Positions 27,526 through 36,035 of a DNA stretch of 64,000 nucleotides are shown here, piece by piece. The number at the start of each line of letters is the position of its first letter. Positions within the stretch are counted from its first letter, which is position 1. The notes under the pieces were generated by a model. It was given only the letters and a program-made list of their open reading frames with translations. It did not search any database and was not told the DNA's origin. The position numbers and the translations under genes are program-made. The stretch is taken from assembly GCA_020725195.1 (NCBI GenBank), contig DYFL01000003.1:24419-88418 (forward strand), given 5' to 3'. This DNA comes from Hydrogenophilus sp. (GTDB taxonomy: Bacteria; Pseudomonadota; Gammaproteobacteria; Burkholderiales; Thiobacillaceae).

Positions 27526-27690
27526 GCCCCTCCTCGATCCGATCCGCCGCCTCCGGCCACAACGCCGCCGGGGGAACTTGGCTTCAAGGATAGGCAGGGG
27601 GACTGCAGTGGGCTCTGGGGCAAACCCTGTATTTGCGCCTACAGGGTTTGCCGTATTTGCGGGCGGCTCGCGGGGGCGTTAGGAGCGGCT

Positions 27691-27754
27691 GTAGGAGGGG
27701 CTTCAGCCGCGATGATCAGGCCGGCAAGGGCATCGCGGCTGAAGCCGCTCCCAC
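27691..27754. repeat. REP-type palindrome, copy 2
   Basis: Left arm GTAGGAGGGGCTTCAGCCGC (slightly diverged) and right arm complementary to GTGGGAGCGGCTTCAGCCGC, loop about 20 bases. It fills part of the 237-base gap between the secretion cluster promoter and the fructokinase gene. Confidence 0.85.
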
Positions 27755-27762
27755 GGCGCCCC

Positions 27763-28674
27763 TCAGCCGGGCGGCGCGTCCCAGAGCCAGGCCGCGCCCC
27801 GCACCCCGCTCGCGTCGCCGTATCTCGGCGGCAGGAGCCGGGTGCGCACGGCGTCGGAGAAGACGTAGCGGCCCCAGAGCCGGGGCACGCGCTCGTAGAG
27901 CCGCGCGAGCTTGGACAGCCCGCCGCCCAGCACGACGGCGTCCGGGTCGAGGATGTTGATGACCTGGGCCAGGCCCCGCGCCAGGCGGTCCTCGTAGCGC
28001 CCGAGGGCGGCCTCGCAGGCGGCGTCGCCCGCCTCGGCGCGCCGCGCGATCTCCGCCGCCGCGAGATCGAGGCCCGCCGCCGCGCGCAGGTCGCGGGCGA
28101 GCCCCGGGCCGGAGAGCCAGGTCTCCAGGCAGCCTCTTTTCCCACAGTAGCAGGCGGGGCCCGGCCGCTCGGGGTCCTCGGGCCAGGGCAGCGGGTTGTG
28201 GCCCCACTCGCCGGCGATGGCGCTGGGCCCCGTGAGCACCTGGCCGCGCACCACCACGCCGGCACCGCAACCGGTGCCGAGGATGACGCCGAAGACCACC
28301 TCGGCGCCGGCGGCCGCCCCATCGGTCGCCTCGGAGAGGGCGAAGCAGTTGGCGTCGTTGGCCATCCGCACGGGCCGGCCGAGCAGGCGCTCGAGGTCCT
28401 GCTTCAGCGGCCGGCCGTTGAGGCACACCGAGTTGGCGTTCTTCATGAGCCCCGTGGCCGGCGAGATCGCCCCCGGCGTGCCGATGCCCAGCGTGGCCTC
28501 GCCGCCCAGCTCGGCCTCGGCCCCCCGCACGAGCGCGGCGACGGCCGCGAGCGTGGCCCGGTAATCGCCCTGCGGCGTCGCCACCCGCCGGCGCAGCCGC
28601 TCCCGCCCCTCGCCGTCGAGGGCGATGAGCTCGATCTTGGTGCCGCCCAGGTCCACGCCTAAGCGTAGTGCCAT
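27763..28674 (-). CDS. mak: ROK-family fructokinase (Mak type)
   Basis: 303 residues, the size of E. coli Mak. ATP-binding LGVDLGGTKIELIAL, catalytic MANDANCFALSEA, the ROK signature GTGCGAGVVVRG and the zinc motif CYCGKRGCLE are all present. The C-terminus (NILDPDAVVLGGGLSKL ... GDASGVRGAAWLW) closely matches Mak. It would phosphorylate fructose, possibly also mannose or glucose, with ATP. The ATG at 28674 is preceded by AGGTGG; longer in-frame starts lack support. No sugar transport gene is adjacent. Confidence 0.9.
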   Translation of the reverse strand: MALRLGVDLGGTKIELIALDGEGRERLRRRVATPQGDYRATLAAVAALVRGAEAELGGEATLGIGTPGAISPATGLMKNANSVCLNGRPLKQDLERLLGRPVRMANDANCFALSEATDGAAAGAEVVFGVILGTGCGAGVVVRGQVLTGPSAIAGEWGHNPLPWPEDPERPGPACYCGKRGCLETWLSGPGLARDLRAAAGLDLAAAEIARRAEAGDAACEAALGRYEDRLARGLAQVINILDPDAVVLGGGLSKLARLYERVPRLWGRYVFSDAVRTRLLPPRYGDASGVRGAAWLWDAPPG

Positions 28675-29053
28675 GTTCCACCTCATAAGGAAGTGTTGAT
28701 CAGAAGCGGCCACCTGCTGCCGCCACTCTTTACTATCGCGGGGACAGGCCCCCGCACGCCACCTGCCCCGCGTCGACGCCTGCGCGGCCGGCACCAACAC
28801 CCGGGTCAACGAACCGGGCCGCTCCGTCTGGGCCAAGTCCCCCTCTCCCCTGTGGGGAGAGCCCCCTCCGGGGGATAAAGGCAGGGGTGAGGGGGCAGCG
28901 CCGCGCAGCGGCACCGCAAACATGCGCTTGTCCCCGGATGGGGGAAAGCCGCCCCCGCGCCTGGCGTCCTCTTGCCGGATCGACGGCCCCGCAGCCCTCC
29001 CCCCGAGCCCCCGCCGGTGCTATCCTGCGTGTCTTTCCAGCGCACGCCCAGCC
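28675..29053. other. Intergenic region with dispersed repeat
   Basis: 379 bases between divergent genes. A C-rich/G-rich palindromic element (28837-28896; arms CCCCTCTCCCC and GGGGATAAAGGCAGGGGTGA) belongs to the family also seen at 34237-34299. No small gene is convincing; both promoters should be here. Confidence 0.5.
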
Positions 29054-29470
29054 ATGGACACACAACCCCGCAACGAACTCGAACATCTGCTCGTCCAGGT
29101 GCACGGCGGCCAGGTGACGCCGGAGGATTTCGTCAGCCGGCTGCTCGGCCTCCAGGTGTTCATGCCGGTGAAGGACGAGAAGCACGCCATCGCCGGCTTC
29201 CAGCGCTCGACCAAGGCCGAGCCCCTGGTCATCCAGGACGAGGAGGGCCACCGCGCCCTCGTCGTCTTCTCCGCCCCGGAACAGGCCAAGGAAATCCTGG
29301 CCGCCCACCCCGACTACAGCGGCGGCCTGCTGACCGAGTTCTCCTGGGTGCTGCAGCGCATGGGCGGGGGCCTGGGCATCACCCTGAACCCCGGCCTGGA
29401 GCTCGGCTTCGACTTCGACCCCGAGATGGTCGCCATGATGTACGCCCTGCTGCCAGAGTCCAAGAAATGA
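29054..29470 (+). CDS. SseB-like N-terminal domain protein
   Basis: 138 residues, soluble. The sequence (ELEHLLVQVHGG, QVFMPVKD, PLVIQDEEGHRALVVFSAPEQAKEIL, TEFSWVLQRMGGGLGITLNPG) matches the SseB N-terminal fold: a short helix, then strands ending in FSAPEQA and an LNPG turn. The biochemical role of such domains is poorly known; in enterobacteria SseB affects serine sensitivity. The stop overlaps the next start (ATGA), so it works with that unknown partner. Confidence 0.7.
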   Translation: MDTQPRNELEHLLVQVHGGQVTPEDFVSRLLGLQVFMPVKDEKHAIAGFQRSTKAEPLVIQDEEGHRALVVFSAPEQAKEILAAHPDYSGGLLTEFSWVLQRMGGGLGITLNPGLELGFDFDPEMVAMMYALLPESKK

Positions 29471-30036
29471 GCCACATCCACACCTTCCAGCGCCCCGATG
29501 TGGTGGTGAGCGGCCCCCAGGTCGGCGAGCCCTACGACCCCAACTACAGCCACTACTCGGAAGGGGCGCGCTACCTCTACAGCCAGGGCGCCCACGAGCT
29601 CACCCTCTTCTGGACGCGGCCCAGCAGCATCGAGGTCGAGGGCTTCCGCGCCCAGCCCATCGACGTGGGCCTGTATCTCAACGGTCCGGCCGCCTTCCTG
29701 CTCTACAAGATCCAGAACGTGTGCGAGTGGTCGGACGTGGCCTTCAACGTGCACCTGGTGCCCGAGCCGCGGGAGCTGCCCGCCGAGCCGCCGGGCGAGC
29801 GCGCCCGCCTGCGCCTGGTGCTGGTCGACGCCGACGACGGCCGCGTCGCCGCGCGCCGCCTGGTGTCGCTCGACCGGGTGATGACCCAGGCCCTGCGCCA
29901 GGCCATGCAGGACCAGGCCAAACAACCCTTCAACCGCCTGCTCTACGACGCCGCGGTGCAGGAGACCCACGGCCGCTTCGCCGACACCGACGCCATGGTC
30001 CCGGCCGCCGAGGTCATCGAGGCCGCGCTGGGCTGA
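29467..30036 (+). CDS. Hypothetical protein coupled to the SseB-like gene
   Basis: 189 residues, soluble, no signal peptide or membrane helix. The N-terminal part (PYDPNYSHYSEGARYLYSQGAHELTLFW) and a beta-rich centre (IDVGLYLNGPAAFLLYKI, VAFNVHLVP) are followed by a helical C-terminus. I recognise no family. Translation is coupled to the SseB-like gene by an ATGA overlap. Confidence 0.7.
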   Translation: MSHIHTFQRPDVVVSGPQVGEPYDPNYSHYSEGARYLYSQGAHELTLFWTRPSSIEVEGFRAQPIDVGLYLNGPAAFLLYKIQNVCEWSDVAFNVHLVPEPRELPAEPPGERARLRLVLVDADDGRVAARRLVSLDRVMTQALRQAMQDQAKQPFNRLLYDAAVQETHGRFADTDAMVPAAEVIEAALG

Positions 30037-30068
30037 TGCGTTTAGGTCATGGGTTCGACAACATGTTT

Positions 30069-30132
30069 GTGGGAGCGGCTTCAGCCGCGAATGCGGTGCC
30101 AGCCGAAGCTTCGCGGCTGAAGCCGCTCCCAC
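30069..30132. repeat. REP-type palindrome, copy 3
   Basis: Perfect 22-base arms (GTGGGAGCGGCTTCAGCCGC...) around a 20-base loop, located between the stop of the hypothetical gene and the glcD-like start. It may stabilise the upstream transcript or act as an attenuator. Confidence 0.88.
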
Positions 30133-30162
30133 GACGGCACCCTGCTCGCGTGCCAATCCGTA

Positions 30163-31545
30163 ATGCTCGCGCCTGAGATCCTCGCCGAATTCGCCGCCCT
30201 GCTGGGCCCCGAGCGCGCCCGGGCCGACGCCGACACGCGGGCCCTCTACGCCCGGGACGAGACCCCGAGGTCCTGCACGCCGGAGGCGGTGCTCTTCCCC
30301 GCGAGCCACGACGAGGTCGCCGGCCTCGTGCGCCTCGCGCTCAGGCACAAGCTCCCCCTCACCCCGCGCGGCGCCGGCTCCGGCAACGTGGGCGGGGCCC
30401 TGCCCGCGCCCGGCAGCCTGGTGGTGAGCTTCGAATGCATGAACCGGGTGCTGGAGTTCGACCCGGACAACCGCCTCGTGGTGGTGGAGCCCGGTGTCGT
30501 CACCGACGACATCGACCGCCTCGCGCGCTCGAAAGGCCTCATGTACGCCCCCGACCCGGGCAGCGGCGCCTACTGCCGCATCGGCGGCAACCTCGCGATG
30601 AACGCCGCCGGCCCCCGCGCGGTGAAGTACGGCGCCACCCGCGACCACGTGCTCGCACTCAGGGCGGTCACCGGCGCCGGCCGCGAGATCCGCACCGGCA
30701 GCCGCACCACCAAGTACGCCACGGGCTACGACCTCACCCGGCTGCTCGTCGGCTCGGAGGGCACGCTGGCGCTGATCACCGAGGCCACGCTCAGGCTGGT
30801 GCCGGCACCGGAGCGCATCGCCAACCTGCGCGTGTGCTATGCCGGCAACCGCGCCGCCTGCGAGGCCATCATCCGGGTCATGCGCCAGGCCGTGGTGCCC
30901 AGCGCCCTGGAGTTCATGGACCGCCGCTCCATCGAGGCCATCCGCGCCTACGGCGGCGCCGAGGGCCTGCCCGAGGGCACCCGGGCCGTGCTCATGGTGG
31001 CCGCCGACGGCGCCCACGACGACGTGCCGCGCCAGATCGCCGCCCTGGAGAAGGCGCTCGCGGGCGAGGGCCTCATCGAGATCCAGAGCGGCTTCACCGA
31101 AGAAGAGATCGCCCGCCTGTGGACCGCGCGCAAGTCGCTGTCCATGGCGGTGAAGAAGATCGCGCCCCTCAAGATCAACGAGGACGTGGTGGTGCCGGTC
31201 ACGCGGCTCGCGGAACTGGTGGAGGCCATCGACGCGATGGGCCGGCGCCACCGCGTGCCGCTCGTCGCCTTCGGCCACGCCGGCAACGGCAACCTGCACG
31301 TGAACATCATGGTGCACCAGGACGATGCCGAGGAGATGGAGCGCGCGCGGGCCTGCCGCCGGGAGCTGGTCGAGACCGTGATGCGGCTTGCGGGCAGTCT
31401 CTCCGGCGAGCACGGCATCGGCAGCGAGAAGCGCGGCTTCCTCCCCCTGGAGATCGAGGCCGACACCCTGGCCCTCATGCGCGCGCTGAAACAGACCTTC
31501 GACCCGCAGGGCATCCTCAACCCGGGCAAGAAGCTGCCGGACTGA
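30163..31545 (+). CDS. glcD: FAD-linked D-2-hydroxyacid oxidase (GlcD / D-lactate dehydrogenase family)
   Basis: 460 residues. The FAD_binding_4 domain has the PRGAGSGNVGGALP and GSGAYCRIGGNLAMNAAGPRAVKYGATRDHV motifs, and YDLTRLLVGSEGTLALITEATL. The C-terminal FAD-oxidase domain has the metal-binding FGHAGNGNLHVN and the GEHGIGSEKRGF motif. It could be glycolate oxidase subunit D or a membrane-associated D-lactate dehydrogenase. No glcE or glcF is adjacent, so a stand-alone D-lactate dehydrogenase is at least as likely. Confidence 0.85.
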   Translation: MLAPEILAEFAALLGPERARADADTRALYARDETPRSCTPEAVLFPASHDEVAGLVRLALRHKLPLTPRGAGSGNVGGALPAPGSLVVSFECMNRVLEFDPDNRLVVVEPGVVTDDIDRLARSKGLMYAPDPGSGAYCRIGGNLAMNAAGPRAVKYGATRDHVLALRAVTGAGREIRTGSRTTKYATGYDLTRLLVGSEGTLALITEATLRLVPAPERIANLRVCYAGNRAACEAIIRVMRQAVVPSALEFMDRRSIEAIRAYGGAEGLPEGTRAVLMVAADGAHDDVPRQIAALEKALAGEGLIEIQSGFTEEEIARLWTARKSLSMAVKKIAPLKINEDVVVPVTRLAELVEAIDAMGRRHRVPLVAFGHAGNGNLHVNIMVHQDDAEEMERARACRRELVETVMRLAGSLSGEHGIGSEKRGFLPLEIEADTLALMRALKQTFDPQGILNPGKKLPD

Positions 31546-31555
31546 GCTCCTGCTT

Positions 31556-31648
31556 GTCATTGCGAGGAGGCCGCAGGCCGACGCGGCAATCTCGCCTTTC
31601 GGACCGCCAACATCAAGACTGCTTCGTCGCTACGCTCCTCGCAATGAC
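31556..31648. repeat. GTCATTGCGAGGAG-type dispersed inverted repeat, copy 1
   Basis: Outer arms GTCATTGCGAGGAG and CTCCTCGCAATGAC frame about 65 bases with inner GCGGCAATCTCG. The same unit recurs at 31966-32020, 32039-32131, 35940-36020 and 47990-48141. It sits between convergent genes. Confidence 0.8.
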
Positions 31649-31652
31649 GGGC

Positions 31653-31949
31653 CTACCGCCCCCAATCCTCCGCCAGATCCCGCCATCCCGGATTCATCGC
31701 CTCGACGAGCGCGAGCTTCTTCGCCCTTGAACCCGCCTTGATCTGCTTCTCCCGGGCGATGGCCGAATCGACGCTCTCCGTGGCTTCGAAGTAGACCAGC
31801 CTGTGGCAGCGGTATTTGCTGGCGAAGCCCGGCGTGAGGCCGTTTGCGTGTTCGTAGAGACGGCGTTCCAGATCGTTGGTCACGCCGGTGTAGAGGACGG
31901 AGTTGCCCTGGTTGGTCAGGATGTAGACGTAGTATTGGCGTGCGGACAT
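31653..31949 (-). CDS. GIY-YIG family endonuclease-like protein
   Basis: 98 residues, ATG at 31949 with GGGAGGAC upstream. It has the GIY-YIG core YYVYILTNQGNSVLYTGVTNDLERRLYEH, the catalytic Arg after TNDLERR, and the KYRCHRLVYFE ... AIAREKQIKAGSRAKKLALVE helix typical of small UvrC-like stand-alone nucleases (YhbQ-like). The function is unknown but DNA-related. It is flanked on both sides by the GTCATTGCGAG repeats, which may reflect mobility. Confidence 0.88.
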   Translation of the reverse strand: MSARQYYVYILTNQGNSVLYTGVTNDLERRLYEHANGLTPGFASKYRCHRLVYFEATESVDSAIAREKQIKAGSRAKKLALVEAMNPGWRDLAEDWGR

Positions 31950-31965
31950 GCGTCCTCCCTGTGTT

Positions 31966-32173
31966 TTTGATGAGATTGCTTCGCTGCGTTTATCCTCGCG
32001 GAGCGGGGCTCGCAATGACGCATTAGCAACCCGACGCTGTCATTGCGAGGAGCCATGCGACGAAGCAATCTCGATTTTGGCCTCACGATGGACGAGATGG
32101 CCACGTCGGCCTGCGGCCGCCTCGCAATGACATGCTACGCAATGTGTCATTGCGGGCGCAGCGAAGCAATCTC
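31966..32173. repeat. GTCATTGCGAGGAG-type repeats, copies 2-4 in tandem
   Basis: Three related units lie head to tail in alternating orientation (31966-32020, 32039-32131, 32147-32173), each with CAATGAC/GTCATTGCG arms and GAAGCAATCTC inner blocks. They occupy the 272-base gap between the GIY-YIG gene and rlmM; no gene is seen here. Confidence 0.75.
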
Positions 32174-32221
32174 ACAATAGCGCCTGCCTTACCGACCCCC
32201 ATCGACCCGGACACCCCGCCC

Positions 32222-33277
32222 ATGAACGCCCTCCTCCTCTACTGCCGCGCCGGCTTCGAGCAAGAATGCGCCCAGGAGATCGTCGACCAGGTCTATGCCC
32301 TGGGGATCGAGGGCGAGGCCGAGGCCCTGGGCGGCGGCGGCGCGGTGCTGTTCACGCCCGAATCCGCACAGGCCATGGCGCGGCTTCGCAAGCACGTCCG
32401 CTACGACGAGCTCGCCTTCGCCCGCCAGCTCGTCTTCGTCTTCGCCCACGTGGAGCTCTCCGGCCGCGACCGCGCCGGCCCCATCGCCGAGGCGGCGGCA
32501 CGCCACGGCCCCTACGCCGCCGTCTGGGCGGAGGCCGCCGACACCGAGACGGGCAAGCCCGTGGCCGCCTTCGCGCGCAAGTTCGAGCCGCACCTCGTGA
32601 AGGCCCTCGAGGCGCGCGAGGTGAAGTGCGACGCGCGCCGGGCGCCGCGGCTGCACGTCTTCTTCCCGGACTCGGGCGAGGCCTGGCTGGGCGTGTCCGA
32701 CCTCGACAACGGCAGCCCCTGGCCCATGGGCATCCCGCGCCTGCGCTTCCCGCGCGAGGCGCCCAGCCGCTCGACCATGAAGCTCGCCGAGGCCTTCCAC
32801 GCCTTCCTCGGCCACGATGACCAGCAGCGGCTCCTGAAGCAGGGCCTGCGCGCCGTGGACCTGGGTGCGGCGCCGGGCGGCTGGAGCTGGCAGCTCGCCA
32901 ACCGCGGCATCAAGGTCACCGCCGTGGACAACGGCGCCATGGACAGGAAGCTCCTCGCCGACTACCCGGTCACCCACGTGCGCGACGACGGCTTCCGCTA
33001 CCGGCCCGCGAAGCCCGTGGACTGGATGGTCTGCGACATGGTCGAGAGCCCCTCGCGCATCGCCCAGCTGGTGGGCAAGTGGCTCGCCCAGGGCTGGTGC
33101 CGGCAGTGCATCTTCAACCTCAAGCTGCCCATGAAGCGGCGCTACGAGGAGCTGCAGCGCTGCCGCGCGATCCTCGATGCGGCCCTGGCGCAGACCGACG
33201 CCCCGTTCCGGCTGCACTTCAAGCAGCTCTATCACGACCGGGAGGAGGTGACCGGCTACCTCTGCCGGGAGGGCTGA
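32222..33277 (+). CDS. rlmM: 23S rRNA 2'-O-ribose C2498 methyltransferase
   Basis: 351 residues (E. coli RlmM 366). An N-terminal THUMP-type region (MNALLLYCRAGFEQECAQEI) is followed by a Rossmann methyltransferase with SAM motif VDLGAAPGGWSWQL, Lys/Asp catalytic blocks (DWMVCDMVESP) and FNLKLPMKRRYEEL. It ends LYHDREEVTGYL. It methylates C2498 of 23S rRNA with S-adenosylmethionine. The start at 32222 fits the family; the ribosome site is weak. The upstream gap is repeat-filled. Confidence 0.94.
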   Translation: MNALLLYCRAGFEQECAQEIVDQVYALGIEGEAEALGGGGAVLFTPESAQAMARLRKHVRYDELAFARQLVFVFAHVELSGRDRAGPIAEAAARHGPYAAVWAEAADTETGKPVAAFARKFEPHLVKALEAREVKCDARRAPRLHVFFPDSGEAWLGVSDLDNGSPWPMGIPRLRFPREAPSRSTMKLAEAFHAFLGHDDQQRLLKQGLRAVDLGAAPGGWSWQLANRGIKVTAVDNGAMDRKLLADYPVTHVRDDGFRYRPAKPVDWMVCDMVESPSRIAQLVGKWLAQGWCRQCIFNLKLPMKRRYEELQRCRAILDAALAQTDAPFRLHFKQLYHDREEVTGYLCREG

Positions 33278-33349
33278 ATTTTGTTATCCGCAGTTGGACG
33301 CAGCGGCTAGCGCGGATCGGTTGGGCAGGCAATAAAACGCCATGACCGC

Positions 33350-34222
33350 ATGACCTGGCTGCCCCTCGCCCTCTTCTGCGCCTTCGCCCTGGCCGCGGCC
33401 GACACCGCCACCAAGCGCTACCTCGCCGGCTACACGGTGGCGGAACTGGTGATGGTGCGCTTCGGGCTCACCGCGGCCCTGCTCGCCCCGGTCCTCCTCG
33501 TCCTGCCGCCGCCCGCCCCGACGCCGGAGTTCTGGCTCTGGATGGGCGCGGCCCTGCCCCTGGAGGTGGCGGCCGAGGTGCTCTACGTGCGCGCCATCCG
33601 CGACAGCCCGCTCGCGCTGACCCTGCCCTACCTCGCCTTCACCCCCGTGCTGGTCACCCTCACCGGCTACCTCCTGCTGGGCGAAGCGGTCAGCGCCCAG
33701 GGCTTCGCCGGCATCCTCATGGTGGGGGTGGGCAGCTACGCCCTCAACCTCGGCCACGCCCGGCTCAACGCGCCGCGCACCTGGCTCGCGCCCTTCGCGG
33801 CCATCGTGCGCGAGCGCGGCTCGCGCTACATGCTGGGGGTGGCGGTGATCTACGGCGTGACCTCCGTGCTCGGCAAGGGCGCCATGCAGCAGATGCCGGG
33901 GCCGGGCTTCGGCGCCTTCTACTTCGCGCTGGTGGGGCTCGCCACCCTGGCGGTCTTCGCCTGGCGCGAGCCCGCGGCGCTGCGCACCCTGGTGCGGCCG
34001 CGCGCCGCCCACTGGCTGGTCGCGGGTCTCATGGCGGCGATGGTGCTCTCCCACTTCCTGGCGCTCGCCCTGGTGGAGACGGCCTACATGATCGCCGTGA
34101 AGCGGGTGAGCATCCTCATCGGCATCCTCCTGGGCGCCTACTTCTTCGCCGAACGCCACCTCGCCCGCCACCTCGCGGCCGGCGCCCTGATGGTCGGCGG
34201 CGTGGCGTTGATCGCGCTCTAG
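33350..34222 (+). CDS. EamA/DMT-family transporter
   Basis: 290 residues with ten predicted membrane helices in two EamA repeats (starting LALFCAFALAAADTATKRYLAGY and YMLGVAVIYGVTSVLGKGAM). The helix pair ending each repeat contains conserved PYLAFTPVLVTLTGYLLLGE and KRVSILIGILLGAYFFAE. It is likely an inner-membrane metabolite exporter; the substrate cannot be told. It follows rlmM on the same strand. Confidence 0.85.
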   Translation: MTWLPLALFCAFALAAADTATKRYLAGYTVAELVMVRFGLTAALLAPVLLVLPPPAPTPEFWLWMGAALPLEVAAEVLYVRAIRDSPLALTLPYLAFTPVLVTLTGYLLLGEAVSAQGFAGILMVGVGSYALNLGHARLNAPRTWLAPFAAIVRERGSRYMLGVAVIYGVTSVLGKGAMQQMPGPGFGAFYFALVGLATLAVFAWREPAALRTLVRPRAAHWLVAGLMAAMVLSHFLALALVETAYMIAVKRVSILIGILLGAYFFAERHLARHLAAGALMVGGVALIAL

Positions 34223-34236
34223 GGGAACGCCGAGGC

Positions 34237-34299
34237 GCCCCCTCACCCCTGCCTTTATCCCCGGATGGGGGCTCTCCCCCGCCCGCGGGGGAGAGGGGA
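34237..34299. repeat. GGGATAAAGGCAGGGGTGAGG-type repeat, copy
   Basis: CCCCTCACCCCTGCCTTTAT followed by CCCCGGATGGGGG and CTCCCCCGC...GGGGGAGAG hairpins, in inverse orientation to the copy at 28837-28896. It lies in the 291-base gap before the cox cluster, whose promoter should be in the remaining part (34300-34500). Confidence 0.75.
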
Positions 34300-34513
34300 C
34301 GGATTCAGCGCTGCTCAGGCCGGCCGCACGCGGCGAGTCCTGTCCGAACCCCTCCTCTGTCCTTCCCACGCCTCCCCCGGCCAGGGGGCCAGGCCCTTGC
34401 CGAGAACGACTCGCATTCATGAACGAATCGACGGCCCGGGGCTCTATACCTCAGGCGCCGGATGCAGCCGAGTCGGCCTGTGTCCGGAAACTACTCACCA
34501 AGAAGGAGACGCC

Positions 34514-35377
34514 ATGATCCCACCTGCATTCGACTACCACGCCCCGACCAGCGTCGGCGAGGCGATCGGCCTGCTCGCCCGGTTGGGCGGCGACGCCCGC
34601 GTCCTGGCCGGGGGCCACAGCCTGCTGCCGATGATGAAGCTGCGCTTCGCCCAGCCCGGCCACCTCGTCGACCTCAACCGCATCTCGGCCCTGCGCGGCA
34701 TCCGCGAGGAGGGCGGCGTCATCCGCATCGGCGCCATGACCACGGAGCACGAGCTCATCGCCTTCCGGCTGCTGCAGGAGAAGCTGCCCCTGCTGCCGGA
34801 GGCGGCGCGCCAGATCGGCGACCCCCAGGTGCGCAACCGCGGCACCCTGGGCGGCGACCTCGCCCACGGCGACCCCGCCAACGACCACCCGGCCATCGCC
34901 ATCGCCCTGGACGCCACCTTCGTGCTCGAAGGCCCCAAGGGCCCGCGCACGGTGAAGGCCGAGGACTTCTTCCTGGGCCTCTACCTGACCGCGCTCGCCG
35001 AGGACGAGATCCTCACCGAGATCCGCGCCGCGCCCTTCGCCCCGGGCACGGGCTGGGCCTACGACAAGCTCAAGCGCAAGACCGGCGACTGGGCCACCGC
35101 CGCCGCGGCCGTGGTGCTGCGCCTGGAGGCGGGAAAAGTCGCCTACGCCCGCATCGCGCTCACCAACGTCGCCGCCACCGCCCTGCGCGCCGTCGACGCG
35201 GAACAGGCCCTGCTGGGCCGGCCGCTGGACGAGGCCGCGATCCGGGACGCGATGGCCCGGGCCCGGGCGATCTGCGACCCGGCCGAGGACCTGCGCGGCG
35301 ACGCCGCGTACAAGACCGCCATGGCCGGCGAGATGCTGCGCCGCGCCCTGGGGCACGCCGCCGAGCGCTGCCGCTAG
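34514..35377 (+). CDS. coxM: Aerobic CO dehydrogenase, FAD-binding medium subunit
   Basis: 287 residues with AAGGAGA upstream of the ATG. The FAD motifs [13 protein letters not shown] and [19 protein letters not shown] are typical of CoxM/CutM. It transfers electrons from the iron-sulfur subunit to the quinone pool or another acceptor. It is the first of a run coxM-coxS-coxL in the classical order. Confidence 0.95.
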   Translation: MIPPAFDYHAPTSVGEAIGLLARLGGDARVLAGGHSLLPMMKLRFAQPGHLVDLNRISALRGIREEGGVIRIGAMTTEHELIAFRLLQEKLPLLPEAARQIGDPQVRNRGTLGGDLAHGDPANDHPAIAIALDATFVLEGPKGPRTVKAEDFFLGLYLTALAEDEILTEIRAAPFAPGTGWAYDKLKRKTGDWATAAAAVVLRLEAGKVAYARIALTNVAATALRAVDAEQALLGRPLDEAAIRDAMARARAICDPAEDLRGDAAYKTAMAGEMLRRALGHAAERCR

Positions 35378-35409
35378 CGCCCGCGAAAGACCAAGATAAG
35401 GAGACCGCA

Positions 35410-35913
35410 ATGGCCAAACAACTCATCCGCGTCAAGGTCAACGGCCGCGACATCGAGCGGGCGGTCGAGCCGCGCCTGCTCCTGGTGCACTTCCTGCGCG
35501 AGGAGCTCGACCTCACCGGCACCCACATCGGCTGCGAGACCAGCCACTGCGGCGCCTGCACCGTGGACCTCGACGGCCGCTCGGTGAAGAGCTGCACGGT
35601 GCTCGCCGTGCAGTGCGACGGCGCCGAGGTGGCGACCGTCGAGGGGCTCGCCCAGGGCGGCGTGCTGCACGCGGTGCAGGAGGGCTTCTACCAGGAGCAC
35701 GGCCTGCAGTGCGGTTTCTGCACCCCGGGCATGCTGATGCGCGCCTACCGCCTGCTGCAGGAGAACCCCGACCCGACCGAGGAGGAGGTGCGCGCCGGCA
35801 TGTCCGGCAACCTCTGCCGCTGCACGGGCTACCAGAACATCGTCAAGGCCGTGCTCTACGCCGCGGCCAAGCTGCGCGAGGCGCACAAGGCCGAGGAGAA
35901 GATCGCGGCCTGA
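35410..35913 (+). CDS. coxS: Aerobic CO dehydrogenase, [2Fe-2S] small subunit
   Basis: 167 residues with a GGAGACC site. N-terminal ferredoxin-type cluster ligands are in [16 protein letters not shown]...SC, and the C-terminal four-helix cluster ligands in [10 protein letters not shown] and [10 protein letters not shown]. It carries electrons from the Mo site of CoxL to the FAD of CoxM. About 20 residues of charged tail follow the cluster domain. Confidence 0.95.
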   Translation: MAKQLIRVKVNGRDIERAVEPRLLLVHFLREELDLTGTHIGCETSHCGACTVDLDGRSVKSCTVLAVQCDGAEVATVEGLAQGGVLHAVQEGFYQEHGLQCGFCTPGMLMRAYRLLQENPDPTEEEVRAGMSGNLCRCTGYQNIVKAVLYAAAKLREAHKAEEKIAA

Positions 35914-35939
35914 GCGGCCGCAGGAAAGCGCTGAATTAT

Positions 35940-36020
35940 TTGTCTTTGCGAGGAGCGAAGCAATCCCGCATCCGATCGCGGTTCGAGACCCGAGATTGCC
36001 GCGCTGCGCTCGCAATGACA
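35940..36020. repeat. GTCATTGCGAGGAG-type repeat inside the cox operon
   Basis: One diverged unit (TTTGCGAGGAGCGAAGCAATC ... GCTCGCAATGACA) fills the gap between coxS and coxL. It interrupts an otherwise tight operon and would fold into a hairpin in the mRNA. Confidence 0.75.
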
Positions 36021-36035
36021 GACGAGGAGACAGGC

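Noticed and set aside
31556..32173. Possible CRISPR array from repeated GTCATTGCGAG units
   Set aside because: Units alternate in orientation and have variable spacing, and no cas genes are near; they are dispersed palindromes.
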